Part shown: piece after piece, positions 1 through 8,795 of the stretch | Layout: every line of letters begins with the position of its first letter | Position numbering within the stretch: position 1 is the stretch's first letter | Position numbers and translations under genes: made by a program | DNA from: Pelagibacterium limicola | GTDB lineage: Bacteria > Pseudomonadota > Alphaproteobacteria > Rhizobiales > Devosiaceae | Length of the DNA: 64,000 bases | Reading direction: 5' to 3' | Assembly (NCBI RefSeq): GCF_015694405.1 | Contig: NZ_JADQDB010000007.1 | Coordinates: 62,001 to 126,000, forward strand | The notes under the pieces: generated by a model | What the model saw: the letters and a program-made list of their open reading frames with translations, nothing else | What the model was told of the DNA's origin: nothing | Databases searched by the model: none

Positions 1-78
1 GACCGGAGAATGGGGAACGCGCGAAGAACAAGGTCCCCTCACCCGGCGCGTTGCTCCCATCCCTCCCCTCGTCGCCCG

Positions 79-145
79 CGGGCTTGACCCGTGGGTCTCC
101 CTTGCAGCGCCAGAGCGCAAAGTTGAGGTGACCGGGTCAAGCCCG
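79..145. repeat. 13-bp inverted repeat around a 41-nt spacer
   Basis: CGGGCTTGACCCG at 79-91 is the exact reverse complement of CGGGTCAAGCCCG at 133-145. The motif GACCGGGTCAAGCCCGG resembles extragenic palindromes that I know to be scattered in many alphaproteobacterial genomes. Membership in such a family is inference, since only one copy occurs in this window. Confidence 0.55.
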
Positions 146-472
146 GCCATGACGAAGGAGAGCGCACTTATCCCCGCCACCCCAAACGCCCCCATAATAC
201 CCTCACGAACCCGCGCTGATGGACGCAAGCGCTACGAACGTTTGGGCGGGTTTGGTTCGGGTTCCATGCGGGTCGCCGCAGGGAAGGTCCAAAGCGGACA
301 GATGGCCGGATGTGGATAACATGTGAGGGGTGCGGGCCAGAATAAACGGCCCGTGTGCCTCTCCCACGTCGCACCGGGGAAACCCGGAGGGGCAGCGGGA
401 GCCATTGGAAACGGTGTGCTCCCAACAATCCCCAGCCCGGGACGCCGCCATAAGCCCAAAATCCCGGATGCC

Positions 473-528
473 TGGGGCGATGATCGCTTCATACTAAACA
501 ATACCAGTGCGGAGCGTTCATCGCCCCA
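473..528. repeat. large imperfect hairpin-forming inverted repeat
   Basis: TGGGGCGATGATCGCT at 473-488 matches the reverse complement of AGCGTTCATCGCCCCA at 513-528 with a single mismatch. The spacer of about 24 nt is AT-rich. It could be a small palindromic element or a transcript-end structure; there is no T-tract directly after either arm, so I do not call it a terminator. Confidence 0.5.
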
Positions 529-638
529 AGCCGTCTTGAAATGTCTGGAACCACAGCGGGCACCGCGTGTGGCGTATCGGTGCGCGATTGGAGGGCATCG
601 TCCGGCAAAGCGAACGGACGTCGCGTTCGCCCGAAACC

Positions 639-1019
639 TCATCGGGTCATCAGCACGGACAGCGTGGCCCAGATCAGCGGCAGGTCGAAAAGCAGGAAAA
701 ATGCCGATATCTGCGCAAAGAGCCCCAGGGCAATCAGATTGAGCGCAATCAATCCGCCGGACGCGATGGCAACGGCCCGTCCGCGGTAGTGCCGCCAGAC
801 CCGGAAGTTGCCGATCTGCAGGAGCACCCAAACGAGGTAGAACGCGCCCATATGGAGCACGCTGCCGCGATAGCCCGGAATGCCCCACCCCAAGATGTCC
901 TGCACCAGCCGGAACAGCACGGGAAGAACGATATTGAGAACAACGAAATGGACGGAAATCGCGGCGAGGCGCTGCTCGCGCGTGCGCGGCATCCATGCCT
1001 GGAATTCACCGGGATTCAA
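639..1019 (-). CDS. small hypothetical integral membrane protein
   Basis: A 126-residue protein I cannot assign to a named family. It shows about three hydrophobic segments (roughly residues 20-42, 57-72 and 84-122) with Arg-rich loops between them, so it is probably a small inner-membrane protein. It lies 20 nt downstream of the ABC-F gene and is probably cotranscribed. The start at 1019 is a TTG with a good GGGGGA sequence 7 nt upstream. The first ATG (992) has only a weak Shine-Dalgarno sequence and would shorten the protein by nine residues. Confidence 0.6.
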   Translation of the reverse strand: MNPGEFQAWMPRTREQRLAAISVHFVVLNIVLPVLFRLVQDILGWGIPGYRGSVLHMGAFYLVWVLLQIGNFRVWRHYRGRAVAIASGGLIALNLIALGLFAQISAFFLLFDLPLIWATLSVLMTR

Positions 1020-1039
1020 TCGTCCATCCCCCGCTGCAG

Positions 1040-2662
1040 CTAATGCCGCAACCCCGGCGCCTCGCGCCCGGTGCTCTCGACATATTCGTTATACCCGCCC
1101 CCATAAGCCACCACACCCTCGGGCGAAACCTCGAGCACGCGGTTGGAAAGCTTGGAAAGAAAATGCCGGTCGTGGGAGACGAACAGCATCGTGCCCTCAT
1201 AGCTCTCCAGCGCCGCGATCAGCATTTCCTTGGTTGCGATATCGAGGTGGTTGGTGGGCTCGTCCAGCACCAGAAAATTGGGCGGATCGAACAGCATCAT
1301 GGCCATCACCAGCCGCGCCTTCTCGCCCCCCGAAAGCACGCGGCATTTCTTTTCGATATCGTCGCCCGGAAACCCGAAGCATCCAGCCAGCGCCCGCAGC
1401 GGCGCCTGCCCGGCCTGCGGGAATTCCGATTGCAGCATGTCGAAAATGGAAAGATCGCCGTCGAGCCGGTCCATCGCGTGCTGCGCGAAATACCCCAGCT
1501 TTACGCTCGGGCCCCGCGCCACGCTGCCTGCATCGGGCTTGGCATCGCCGGTAACGAGCTTGAGCAGCGTCGATTTACCCGCGCCATTGACCCCCATGAT
1601 CGCCCAGCGCTCCTTGCGCCGCACATGGAAATCGAGCCCGTCATAAATCACCTTCTCGCCATAGCGTTTCGAGATGTCCTTGAGAACAGCGACGTCCTCG
1701 CCCGAACGCGGCGCGGGCCGGAACTCGAACACCACTTTCTGCTGGCGCTTGGGCGGTTCGACCCGGTCGATCTTGTCGAGTTTTTTCACCCGGCTCTGCA
1801 CTTGGGCGGCGTGGCTGGCCCGCGCCTTGAAGCGCTCGATGAAGTCGATTTCCTTGGCGAGCATCGCCTGCTGGCGCTCGAACTGGGCCTGCTGGTTGCG
1901 GTCGGCAATCTCGCGCTGGGCCTGGTAGAATTCGTAATCGCCCGTGTAAGACGTCAGCGTCCCCGCATCGATCTCGATGATCTTGTTGACCACCCGGTTC
2001 ATGAAGGCCCGGTCGTGCGAGGTCATCAGAAGAGCACCGCTGAACCCGCGCAAAAAATCCTCGAGCCAGATGAGGCTCTCGATGTCGAGGTGGTTCGAGG
2101 GCTCGTCGAGCAAAAGCACGTCGGGCCGCGCCAGAAGGATCTTGGCCAGCGCCACGCGCATCTTCCAGCCGCCCGACAGGTTGCCCACATCCCCATCCAT
2201 CAGGGCCTGCGAAAAGCCGAGCCCGTCGAGCACGTCCCGTGCACGCCCGTCCAGCGCATAGCCGTCGAGCTCTTCAAACTGTTCGGTCACCTCGCCATAG
2301 CGCGCGATGATGGCGTCCATCGCGTCGGTCTTGTCGGGATCGCCCATATCCGCTTCGAGCTGGCGCATCTCGGCGATGAGCGCCGCCACTGGCCCAGCCC
2401 CGTCCATCACCTCTGCGACGACGGACCGCCCCGCCATTTCGCCGACATCCTGGGAGAAATAGCCGATCGTCGTGCCGCGATCGATCGAGACCTGCCCCTC
2501 GTCGGGCGTCTCCTCGCCGGTGATCATGCGGAACAGCGTCGTCTTGCCCGAACCGTTGGGACCGACCAGTCCGATCTTCTCGCCCTTCTGGAGCGCGGCC
2601 GAGGCTTCGATGAAAACAAGCTGCTTGCCGTTCTGCTTGCCGATATTTTCGAGACGGATCAT
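1040..2662 (-). CDS. ABC-F family ATPase (translation-factor type)
   Basis: Two ABC ATPase domains in one 540-residue chain with no membrane segments, the architecture of ABC-F proteins that act on ribosomes. Walker A of the first domain is GPNGSGKT (residues 34-41), and its signature LSGGWKMR precedes the Walker B box LLLDEPSNHLD. The second domain has GVNGAGKST, LSGGEKAR and LVLDEPTNHLD. The roughly 80-residue charged linker between domains corresponds to the P-site tRNA interaction motif region. Length and lack of a C-terminal extension are closest to the YbiT/EttA-like subgroups rather than Uup; the exact subgroup is uncertain. A role in rescuing or gating ribosomes is family knowledge, not seen here. 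Confidence 0.9.
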   Translation of the reverse strand: MIRLENIGKQNGKQLVFIEASAALQKGEKIGLVGPNGSGKTTLFRMITGEETPDEGQVSIDRGTTIGYFSQDVGEMAGRSVVAEVMDGAGPVAALIAEMRQLEADMGDPDKTDAMDAIIARYGEVTEQFEELDGYALDGRARDVLDGLGFSQALMDGDVGNLSGGWKMRVALAKILLARPDVLLLDEPSNHLDIESLIWLEDFLRGFSGALLMTSHDRAFMNRVVNKIIEIDAGTLTSYTGDYEFYQAQREIADRNQQAQFERQQAMLAKEIDFIERFKARASHAAQVQSRVKKLDKIDRVEPPKRQQKVVFEFRPAPRSGEDVAVLKDISKRYGEKVIYDGLDFHVRRKERWAIMGVNGAGKSTLLKLVTGDAKPDAGSVARGPSVKLGYFAQHAMDRLDGDLSIFDMLQSEFPQAGQAPLRALAGCFGFPGDDIEKKCRVLSGGEKARLVMAMMLFDPPNFLVLDEPTNHLDIATKEMLIAALESYEGTMLFVSHDRHFLSKLSNRVLEVSPEGVVAYGGGYNEYVESTGREAPGLRH

Positions 2663-2731
2663 TTGGGCAGAATTATCCTTGGAAGGTTCCGCGCCCCTAA
2701 ATCACCTCACTGGACCCATTGCAAGGTCGGC

Positions 2732-3352
2732 CTACTCGCGAACCTCAAAAACATGCCGCATCACAATCACATCGAGCATCAGCGGCCCACCCTCGGGGTC
2801 CTCGGAGTCCTCCCAGTCCTCGACCATCACATCGGCACCAATGCCGGTCATCCGCATCCCGGACGGATCGCCGGGCATGCTCCATGCGTGTTCGCGATCA
2901 TGAAAAGTGAGCGGGGTAACGAAATTGCCGGCATCATCGGGCAGATATGCCCCGATGCCGCGCAGGATATTGCTCGCCACGTAATCGAACTCGACCCAAT
3001 AAAGCGCGGGGCGGCCACGCAACTCCATCTCGAACCCGATCTCGAGCAGCAGCGAAGGATGGCGGACCAGCCAATTGTCGAGCGGGATGGTCCGTCCCTT
3101 TCGGGTGACTTCAGCGGTGAGGGCAAAGCGGCCTTCATCATCGGTGGTGACTGTTTGCCCGGACGCCGCACCGCGCGGGTCGGCATCGCTGCCAAACACG
3201 ATCCGGATGCTCTCCCCGGCAATCGGCGCACCCTGCCCGGTCACCAACTGGCCCGAAAGGTTTAGCACCCCCGACTGATCCGCAGGCGCGGTACAACCGC
3301 CCAGAATGCCACCCATCAGTGCTGCCAGCACCAGACCACCCTTGCGCCACAT
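2732..3352 (-). CDS. predicted lipoprotein with carboxypeptidase-regulatory-like domain
   Basis: A 206-residue secreted protein. The N-terminus is a short basic stretch, a hydrophobic core and the lipobox LGGC followed by TAPADQ, so it should be lipidated. After the lipobox comes a segment of the type LSGQLVTGQGAPIAGESIR, reminiscent of the beta-sandwich domains that begin secreted aromatic-ring dioxygenase or carboxypeptidase-regulatory folds. The rest is unassigned. I chose the ATG at 3352 because GGAAGG lies 8 nt upstream; the ATG at 3358 would sit too close to it. The gene is isolated on the minus strand, between the permease terminator and the ABC-F gene. Confidence 0.65.
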   Translation of the reverse strand: MWRKGGLVLAALMGGILGGCTAPADQSGVLNLSGQLVTGQGAPIAGESIRIVFGSDADPRGAASGQTVTTDDEGRFALTAEVTRKGRTIPLDNWLVRHPSLLLEIGFEMELRGRPALYWVEFDYVASNILRGIGAYLPDDAGNFVTPLTFHDREHAWSMPGDPSGMRMTGIGADVMVEDWEDSEDPEGGPLMLDVIVMRHVFEVRE

Positions 3353-3412
3353 TGCCATTCCCTTCCAATGCATTCGTCCGGCGGTAAAAGAGGGACAAAT
3401 GCGAGGCAAAGC

Positions 3413-3443
3413 ATAATAAAACCGGGGGCCGATTGGCCCCCGG
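3413..3443 (-). terminator. intrinsic terminator of the purine permease gene
   Basis: On the minus strand CCGGGGGCC, a four-base loop AATC and GGCCCCCGG are followed by TTTTATT. It sits 24 nt beyond the permease stop codon. Confidence 0.85.
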
Positions 3444-3466
3444 CAGTGTTCAGCATTTGCCCGATC

Positions 3467-4762
3467 TCAGTGCGTGCCGAAGAACGCGAACTTCAAAACA
3501 AACAGCGCGGCCACCAGCCATGTTGCGGCATGCACCACATTGGCCTTGCCGCTCACGGCCTTGATGACAGCGTAGGAGATGAAGCCCACGGCAAGCCCGT
3601 TGGCGATGGAATAGGTAAAGGGCATGGTCAGCGCCGTGAGCGCCGCCGGAACCGCTTCAGTGATGTCGTCCCATTCGATTTCCTTGAACTCGCGCATCAT
3701 CAGGCACGCGACATAGATCAGCGCCGGAGCCGTGGCATAGGCCGGCACCGACCCGGCAAGCGGAGCGATAAAAAGTGCCGCGAGGAACAACACGCCCACG
3801 ACGAGAGCGGTCAGGCCTGTGCGGCCACCGGCCTGCACGCCCGAGGCGCTTTCGATATAGGCTGTGGTGCTCGACGTGCCGAGCGCTGCGCCACCGATGA
3901 TGGCGCTCGAGTCGGCAATCAGCGCACGGCCCAGATTATTGGGCTTGCCCGGCTCGATCAGTCCCGCGCGCTTGGCAACCCCGATCAGCGTGCCGGTGGC
4001 GTCGAACACTTCGACCAGCACGAAAACGAGGATCACCTGGATGAACCCGAAGCTCAGTGCCCCGAGAATGTCCATTTGCATGAAAGTCGGCATCAGCGAG
4101 GGCGGCATCGAGAAAATGCCCCCGAAGGCCTGAAGTCCGGCGATCATCGCGATGACGGTGACGACGAGAATGCCGATAAGGATCGCGCCGCGTATCTTGA
4201 GGGCATCAAGACCTGCCATGATGAACAGGCCAAGTACCGCGAGCAATGCCCCTGGCGCAGTCAGATCGCCAAGTCCGACCATCGTCGCCGGATTGGCCAC
4301 GACGATCCCCGCGCTATTGAGCCCGATCAGCGCAAGGAACATCCCGATACCGACGACGATTGCGCTCCTGAGCGAAGCGGGAATGCCCGCAATCAGCCAC
4401 TTGCGCACGCCGGTCACGGTAAGGACGAGGAAGATCACGCCCGAAATGAAGACCGCGCCCAGCGCCTGCTGCCAGGAAAAGCCCATGGCGGCAACCACGG
4501 TGAAGGCAAAAAAGGCGTTAAGTCCCATGCCCGGAGCCATCGCCACCGGCCAGTTGGCGGCGAACGCCATGATGAGCGTGCCCAGCGCCGCGGCAAGACA
4601 AGTGGCCACGAATACGGCCCCCGCATCCATGCCGGTGGTCGACAGGATCTGCGGGTTTACAAAGATGATATACGCCATTGTGAGAAACGTGGTGACACCG
4701 GCCACCACTTCCGTGCGCACGGTTGTGCCGTGCTCCTTGAGCTTGAAGTATCCCTCCAGCAC
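3467..4762 (-). CDS. NCS2 family AzgA-type adenine/guanine/hypoxanthine permease
   Basis: A 431-residue polytopic membrane protein predicted to import purine bases with protons across the inner membrane. Family hallmarks seen are an N-terminal TEVVAGVTTFLTMAYIIFVN, then PGMGLNAFFAFT, and in the middle VLVEVFDATGTLIGVAKRAG, which is the AzgA counterpart of the substrate-binding helix 8 region. Length and 12-14 hydrophobic segments fit the family. It is a single-gene unit closed by a strong terminator. Which purine it carries cannot be read from the sequence. Confidence 0.88.
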   Translation of the reverse strand: MLEGYFKLKEHGTTVRTEVVAGVTTFLTMAYIIFVNPQILSTTGMDAGAVFVATCLAAALGTLIMAFAANWPVAMAPGMGLNAFFAFTVVAAMGFSWQQALGAVFISGVIFLVLTVTGVRKWLIAGIPASLRSAIVVGIGMFLALIGLNSAGIVVANPATMVGLGDLTAPGALLAVLGLFIMAGLDALKIRGAILIGILVVTVIAMIAGLQAFGGIFSMPPSLMPTFMQMDILGALSFGFIQVILVFVLVEVFDATGTLIGVAKRAGLIEPGKPNNLGRALIADSSAIIGGAALGTSSTTAYIESASGVQAGGRTGLTALVVGVLFLAALFIAPLAGSVPAYATAPALIYVACLMMREFKEIEWDDITEAVPAALTALTMPFTYSIANGLAVGFISYAVIKAVSGKANVVHAATWLVAALFVLKFAFFGTH

Positions 4763-4913
4763 CGGTCTTTACTCCCCTGAAAACGGCGCCTTCGCCCCAC
4801 GGACTGCGCCTGCTGCCCAGATTTGGCCGCATTTGCGAGTCGCGCAAGGGGTGAGACGATTTGGCGCCAATTATCCGGTGGAGATCGCCTTGCCGTCCTT
4901 TTTGCTTAAGGAA

Positions 4914-5072
4914 TCAGCCGGCCATATGCACGCCGAGGAAATAGGGCCAGACGACCAGCGCGAGGACGCCGGTCCAGAACCCCAGCCCGAGATAGCCGAT
5001 GGTGAACAGCCAGCCGATGAACCAAAGCACGCCGAGCGAGGAGTGTTGAACCACATTGATGCGCCGTTCCAT
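4914..5072 (-). CDS. 52-residue membrane protein of unknown function
   Basis: A very short protein with an N-terminal polar stretch (MERRINVVQHSS) followed by two adjoining hydrophobic segments (roughly 13-30 and 33-48) separated by Gly/Phe. I do not recognise the family. The ATG at 5072 has GAGGA about 7 nt upstream, which supports this start over the longer frame. It lies about 150 nt upstream of the permease gene on the same strand and could share its promoter. Confidence 0.55.
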   Translation of the reverse strand: MERRINVVQHSSLGVLWFIGWLFTIGYLGLGFWTGVLALVVWPYFLGVHMAG

Positions 5073-5210
5073 TTTGCAATCCTCAAAAAAGAGTTGGATC
5101 GGCATATCCTACCGCCCTTTGGTCAAAGAGCATTGATCGGCGTCAAGCACGGCTTTGTCCTCGGCGTCCTCTCAACTATAAGCACCATTTACACTTTTTG
5201 AGTCGTGCCC

Positions 5211-6383
5211 ATGTCCGACCACTCCCCAACGACCATTGCCCAACCGATCTTTGCCGGCGTCCTTGCATCGATCGTCGGGTTTGCCTCTTCGTTTGCCATT
5301 GTTCTCCAGGGCTTTGCCGCCGTCGGTGCCACGGCCGAACAGGCCGCATCCGGGCTTTTCGCCCTGACGCTCGCCGTGGGCCTTCTTGGAATCGTACTCG
5401 CCCTCTTGACGAAAATGCCGATCACGATTGCCTGGTCGACACCGGGCGCGGCGCTTCTGATCTCGACAGGCATGGTCGAGGGGGGATTCCCCGCGGCCAT
5501 CGGTGCATTCATCGCCGCCGGTGCGCTGATCGTCGTCGCAGGCCTCTGGAGACCCTTCGGGCGCGCCGTCTCCTCCATCCCGATGCCATTGGCCAGTGCC
5601 ATGCTTGCGGGGATCTTGTTCAATCTCTGCCTTGCGCCCGTCCGTGCGCTCAGCGAGATGCCGCTCGCGACGCTCCCGATCATACTCATCTGGGCCATCG
5701 CCCTGCGCTTTGCCAGGCTATGGGCCGTACCGCTTGCCGTGCTCGCGACCGGTCTCATCATCGGGCTTACGACGCCGCTGCCCGAAGGTGCGTTGAACGC
5801 TATCTGGCCGGCCCCCGTCCTCATCGTCCCGGGCTTCTCGCTCGATGCGATGGTCGGCATCGCCATCCCGCTTTTCGTCGTGACGATGGCCTCCCAGAAT
5901 ATCCCCGGCCTCACCGTTCTGCGCTCCAACGGCTACGCGCCCGAGGTCAGACCCATATTTATCTCCACCGGTCTCGTCTCCATGGTCATCGCTGCGTTGG
6001 GCGCACACCTCGTCAACCTCGCCGCCATCACCGCCGCGCTTTGCGCCGGCCCGGAAGCTGGCGCGGATAAAACCAAACGCTATATCGCTGTGGTTTCGGG
6101 CGGCATCTTCTACATCATCCTCGCCCTCGGTGCAGGCTTTGCCGCGGCCTTCGTCGCCGCCGCCCCGCCGCTGCTCATCGAGGCGGTTGCAGGTCTCGCG
6201 CTGATGAGCAGCCTTGCCGGCGCCCTGATGGGCGCAATGGCCGATGACGATCTGCGCCTGCCCGCCATAGTGACCTTCGTTACTGCTGCTTCCGGACTGA
6301 CCATTTTCGGCATCGGCGCCGCATTCTGGGGCCTCGTGGCCGGCGGCGCACTGCTCGCGCTGTTGCGTATCGAGCGCGCCTAG
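5211..6383 (+). CDS. BenE family transporter (benzoate/H+ symporter-like)
   Basis: A 390-residue inner-membrane protein with about twelve hydrophobic segments. It matches the BenE family by its N-terminal IFAGVLASIVGFASSFAIV, the conserved TPGAAL segment after the third helix, and VTMASQNIPGLTVLRSNGY in the middle. BenE proteins are annotated as benzoate-proton symporters, but many family members sit away from aromatic degradation genes, as here, so the substrate is open. The ATG at 5211 lies two codons after a GTG at 5205; neither has a strong ribosome site. The gene is convergent with the outer-membrane protein gene. Confidence 0.82.
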   Translation: MSDHSPTTIAQPIFAGVLASIVGFASSFAIVLQGFAAVGATAEQAASGLFALTLAVGLLGIVLALLTKMPITIAWSTPGAALLISTGMVEGGFPAAIGAFIAAGALIVVAGLWRPFGRAVSSIPMPLASAMLAGILFNLCLAPVRALSEMPLATLPIILIWAIALRFARLWAVPLAVLATGLIIGLTTPLPEGALNAIWPAPVLIVPGFSLDAMVGIAIPLFVVTMASQNIPGLTVLRSNGYAPEVRPIFISTGLVSMVIAALGAHLVNLAAITAALCAGPEAGADKTKRYIAVVSGGIFYIILALGAGFAAAFVAAAPPLLIEAVAGLALMSSLAGALMGAMADDDLRLPAIVTFVTAASGLTIFGIGAAFWGLVAGGALLALLRIERA

Positions 6384-6391
6384 GACGCAAA

Positions 6392-6418
6392 ACAAAAAAC
6401 GGCGCCCGAAGGCGCCGT
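6392..6418 (-). terminator. intrinsic terminator of the outer-membrane protein gene
   Basis: Minus-strand hairpin ACGGCGCC-TTCG-GGCGCCGT followed by TTTTTG. The UUCG tetraloop makes it very stable. It lies between convergent genes; on the plus strand the A-tract precedes the hairpin, so it mainly serves the minus-strand gene. Confidence 0.8.
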
Positions 6419-6442
6419 CTGGTGGAAATCTTGTCGGGACGT

Positions 6443-7198
6443 CTAGTTGAACCGATAGCGCAGCGAGGCGCGGATTTCGTGGATCAATGCGTGATCGATC
6501 GAATAGGGATTGGGCGCGGTGGCGTTTTCCAGCTTGTTGATGTAGATGCCGCGATAACCGAGATCGGCCACCACGGCGCCGAAATCGTACCCGACACCGA
6601 CCATGCCCGCAGCCGCCAGGCTCGTATTACCGCCCCAGTTGGTGGCCGTCGTCGCGCCCGGCTCGACATTGCCCATACGGTTGAAGGCAACGCCGGCGCC
6701 CGCGCCAACATAGGCGAATGCGCCACCGGCTGCCGAGAGCCCAAGGTTGCCCAGCCCGAAATCGTAGTAGACATTGGCGAGAGCGAGCGTTGAGCGCAGA
6801 TGCAGGTCGTGGCGGCCAAGCGCTACCGGGCCCACCCCAGTGACCACCGTGGACATCCCGTCATTGTGCAAGTGGTCGACCGTAACGTCGAACCGCAGCC
6901 CGTCGCCGGTCTCGAAACCGGCACCGATGCCAGCGCTGTAGCCTACGCCCCACCGATCGATATCGAATTCGGAGGGGGTCTGCGTCGGGTGGTTGACCCG
7001 AGGCGCCCAGGCGAGATTGCCCCCAACGCTTCCACGCAAATAGAACGAGCCTTTCAGCCCGTGATCCACAGGTGGGATATAGGGTGGAACGTAATCCTTG
7101 TAGACCGGGTAGTTATACGACACAGGATCGGCTGCAAGGGCAGGAACGGAAATGAACGCCGCAACCCCCAGCGCAATAGATGCGACAAGTTTATTCAT
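6443..7198 (-). CDS. outer-membrane beta-barrel protein (Omp25/Omp31-like)
   Basis: A 251-residue outer-membrane protein. Residues 1-22 form a Sec signal peptide ending in PALA-A. A short proline-rich neck (residues 30-43) follows, then alternating amphipathic strands such as GSFYLRGSVGGNLAW and NVYYDFGLGNLGLSAAGGA, and a C-terminal strand ending LRYRFN, the aromatic end that the BAM machinery recognises. Size and strand pattern fit the eight-stranded Omp25/Omp31 class of Hyphomicrobiales surface proteins. A perfect CtrA box lies 63 nt upstream of the start codon and suggests cell-cycle control. It is a monocistronic unit with its own terminator. Confidence 0.85.
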   Translation of the reverse strand: MNKLVASIALGVAAFISVPALAADPVSYNYPVYKDYVPPYIPPVDHGLKGSFYLRGSVGGNLAWAPRVNHPTQTPSEFDIDRWGVGYSAGIGAGFETGDGLRFDVTVDHLHNDGMSTVVTGVGPVALGRHDLHLRSTLALANVYYDFGLGNLGLSAAGGAFAYVGAGAGVAFNRMGNVEPGATTATNWGGNTSLAAAGMVGVGYDFGAVVADLGYRGIYINKLENATAPNPYSIDHALIHEIRASLRYRFN

Positions 7199-7260
7199 TG
7201 TTAACTTCCCCTAGACAGCGCAAATTGCCGTTCTCGATAGGGAAAACTATAGGGATTTTC

Positions 7261-7275
7261 TTAAAGCCTGCTTAA
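7261..7275. promoter_or_regulatory. predicted CtrA-binding site upstream of the outer-membrane protein gene
   Basis: TTAA-AGCCTGC-TTAA is a perfect match to the full CtrA half-site pair TTAA-N7-TTAA. It lies 63 nt upstream of the ATG at 7198, a position that fits overlap with a -35 region. A CcrM-type GANTC site (GACTC, 7295-7299) is nearby. Confidence 0.7.
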
Positions 7276-7302
7276 CCGTACAATTTAACCGTCGGACTCA
7301 AC

Positions 7303-7328
7303 AAAAAAAGGCCATGCGACGCACGGCC
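7303..7328 (-). terminator. intrinsic terminator of glmM
   Basis: On the minus strand GGCCGTGC-GTC-GCATGGCC (one G-U pair) is followed by seven T residues. On the plus strand the same position is an A-C mismatch, so it works best for glmM. Confidence 0.8.
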
Positions 7329-7359
7329 CTTTTCGTTCGTCTGTCTAGAGGAAGCGCCG

Positions 7360-8703
7360 TCAGGCGACCTTGCCGATCGCCGAAACGATCTCTCCGACCA
7401 CCTGCTTTACGAGCCCGGCGTCATCGCCCTCGCCCATCACGCGGATGACCGGCTCGGTGCCAGATTCGCGGATCACGAGCCTCCCGTTCTGACCCAGCCG
7501 AGCCTCGGAGTCCGCGATAAGCTGCTTGATGTGCTTATCCTCAAGCGGCTTTCCACGCTGAAACCGAACGTTCTGCAGGAGCTGGGGGACCGGTTCGAAT
7601 ACATGGCAGACCTCCGACACGGGCCGCCCTTCCGCCTTGACCACTGCCAGCACCTGGAGCGCGGCCACCAGCCCATCGCCAGTGGTCGTGAAGTCGGACA
7701 AGATGATGTGGCCCGACTGCTCGCCGCCCACATTGAACCCCTTTCCGCGCATCGCCTCGAGCACATAACGGTCCCCGACCTTGGTGCGCTCAAGCACGAG
7801 CCCGCGGTCGGAGAGGAAGCGTTGCAGTCCCAGATTGGACATGATGGTGGCGACGATTCCGCCCCCTTCGAGTCGGCCGCTATCGAGCCACGACTGAGCG
7901 ATAACGGCCATCAACTGGTCGCCGTCGACCACATTGCCGAGCTCATCGACGATCAGCACACGGTCCGCATCGCCATCGAGCGCGATCCCGATATCGGCGC
8001 GGAGTTCCTTGACCTTTTCGATCAACTGCCCTGGCTGCGTGGAGCCGCACCCTTCGTTGATGTTGTAGCCATCGGGAGAAACGCCGATGGATATCACTTC
8101 CGCGCCCAGTTCCCACAGCACTTCGGGCGCCGTCTTGTATGCTGCGCCGTTCGCGCAATCGATCACCACCCGCAGGCCCGTGAAATCGACATCGCGTGAA
8201 AGCGTGCGTTTTGCGTATTCGACATAGCGCGTACGCGCTTCTTCCACCCGCCGGGCCCGCCCGATATTCCGTCCCTGCGCAAGCCGCGGTCCGAGGTCCT
8301 GGTCCATCAGTTTTTCGATTTCGAGCTCAAAGCTGTCCGAGAGCTTATAGCCATCGGGTCGGAACAGTTTGATGCCGTTGTCGTCAAACGGGTTGTGCGA
8401 AGCCGAGATCATGACCCCGATATCAGCGCGCATGGAACGCGTCAGCATGGCAACCGCCGGCGTCGGCATCGGGCCGAGGAGCAGAACGTCCATCCCAACC
8501 GCGGTAAAGCCCGCCGTCAGCGCGTTTTCGATCATATAGCCCGAGCGCCGCGTATCCTTGCCGATCACGACGCGGTGGGCATAGTCACCGCGCTTGAACG
8601 CAAGGCCTGTCGCCATGCCGACCTTGAGCGCGAGTTCGGGGGTCAGCATCCTGCCGTTGACCAGCCCGCGAATTCCGTCCGTGCCGAAATACTTGCGAAC
8701 CAT
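7360..8703 (-). CDS. glmM: phosphoglucosamine mutase
   Basis: Converts glucosamine-6-phosphate to glucosamine-1-phosphate on the way to UDP-GlcNAc, feeding peptidoglycan and lipid A synthesis in the cytoplasm. The 447-residue product starts [13 protein letters not shown] and carries the active-site motif ISASHNP with the phosphorylated serine at residue 102. The metal-binding DGDADR motif lies in the middle and the phosphate-binding [12 protein letters not shown] near the C-terminus. All are intact. I chose ATG 8703 because homologues begin with this conserved segment and AAGGA lies upstream; the longer frame is spurious. Gene order ftsH-methyltransferase-glmM is on one strand. Confidence 0.96.
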   Translation of the reverse strand: MVRKYFGTDGIRGLVNGRMLTPELALKVGMATGLAFKRGDYAHRVVIGKDTRRSGYMIENALTAGFTAVGMDVLLLGPMPTPAVAMLTRSMRADIGVMISASHNPFDDNGIKLFRPDGYKLSDSFELEIEKLMDQDLGPRLAQGRNIGRARRVEEARTRYVEYAKRTLSRDVDFTGLRVVIDCANGAAYKTAPEVLWELGAEVISIGVSPDGYNINEGCGSTQPGQLIEKVKELRADIGIALDGDADRVLIVDELGNVVDGDQLMAVIAQSWLDSGRLEGGGIVATIMSNLGLQRFLSDRGLVLERTKVGDRYVLEAMRGKGFNVGGEQSGHIILSDFTTTGDGLVAALQVLAVVKAEGRPVSEVCHVFEPVPQLLQNVRFQRGKPLEDKHIKQLIADSEARLGQNGRLVIRESGTEPVIRVMGEGDDAGLVKQVVGEIVSAIGKVA

Positions 8704-8795
8704 TCCAGAAATGTCCTTGTTTGCCCGGCCACGGCGACTATACGCCCACCGATGAGTCGCGAAAAGCGGTCCCTGCAATCGCGGTAAACGGCTAT

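Larger units (their letters stand above)
1..638. other. non-coding, structured intergenic region at the left edge
   Basis: I see no credible gene here: the open frames overlap on both strands, have no good ribosome binding sites and resemble no family. The stretch is rich in inverted repeats (listed separately) and small hairpins, for example GGGCC...GGCCC near 334-352 and CCGGG...CCCGG near 376-391. It lies downstream of the minus-strand gene ending at 639, so part of it may serve as that gene's 3' region. A perfect DnaA-box sequence lies at 311-319 but is isolated. Confidence 0.6.

Noticed and set aside
311-319. A perfect DnaA-box sequence (TTATCCACA on the minus strand) as a possible replication origin
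   Set aside because: A single box with no AT-rich unwinding region, no further boxes and no origin-linked gene nearby; chance occurrence is likely.
232-996. A 254-codon open frame on the minus strand across 232-996
   Set aside because: It crosses inverted repeats, overlaps the membrane gene at 639-1019 out of frame, and its product is Arg/Pro-rich without any recognisable domain. It is an effect of GC-rich DNA.
995-3265. A 756-codon plus-strand open frame
   Set aside because: It lies antisense to the ABC-F and lipoprotein genes, which are convincing, and its product is His/Arg-rich with no domain: a shadow frame.
3368-4780. A 470-codon plus-strand open frame opposite the purine permease gene
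   Set aside because: Shadow of the permease, extremely His/Arg/Asp-rich, no ribosome site.
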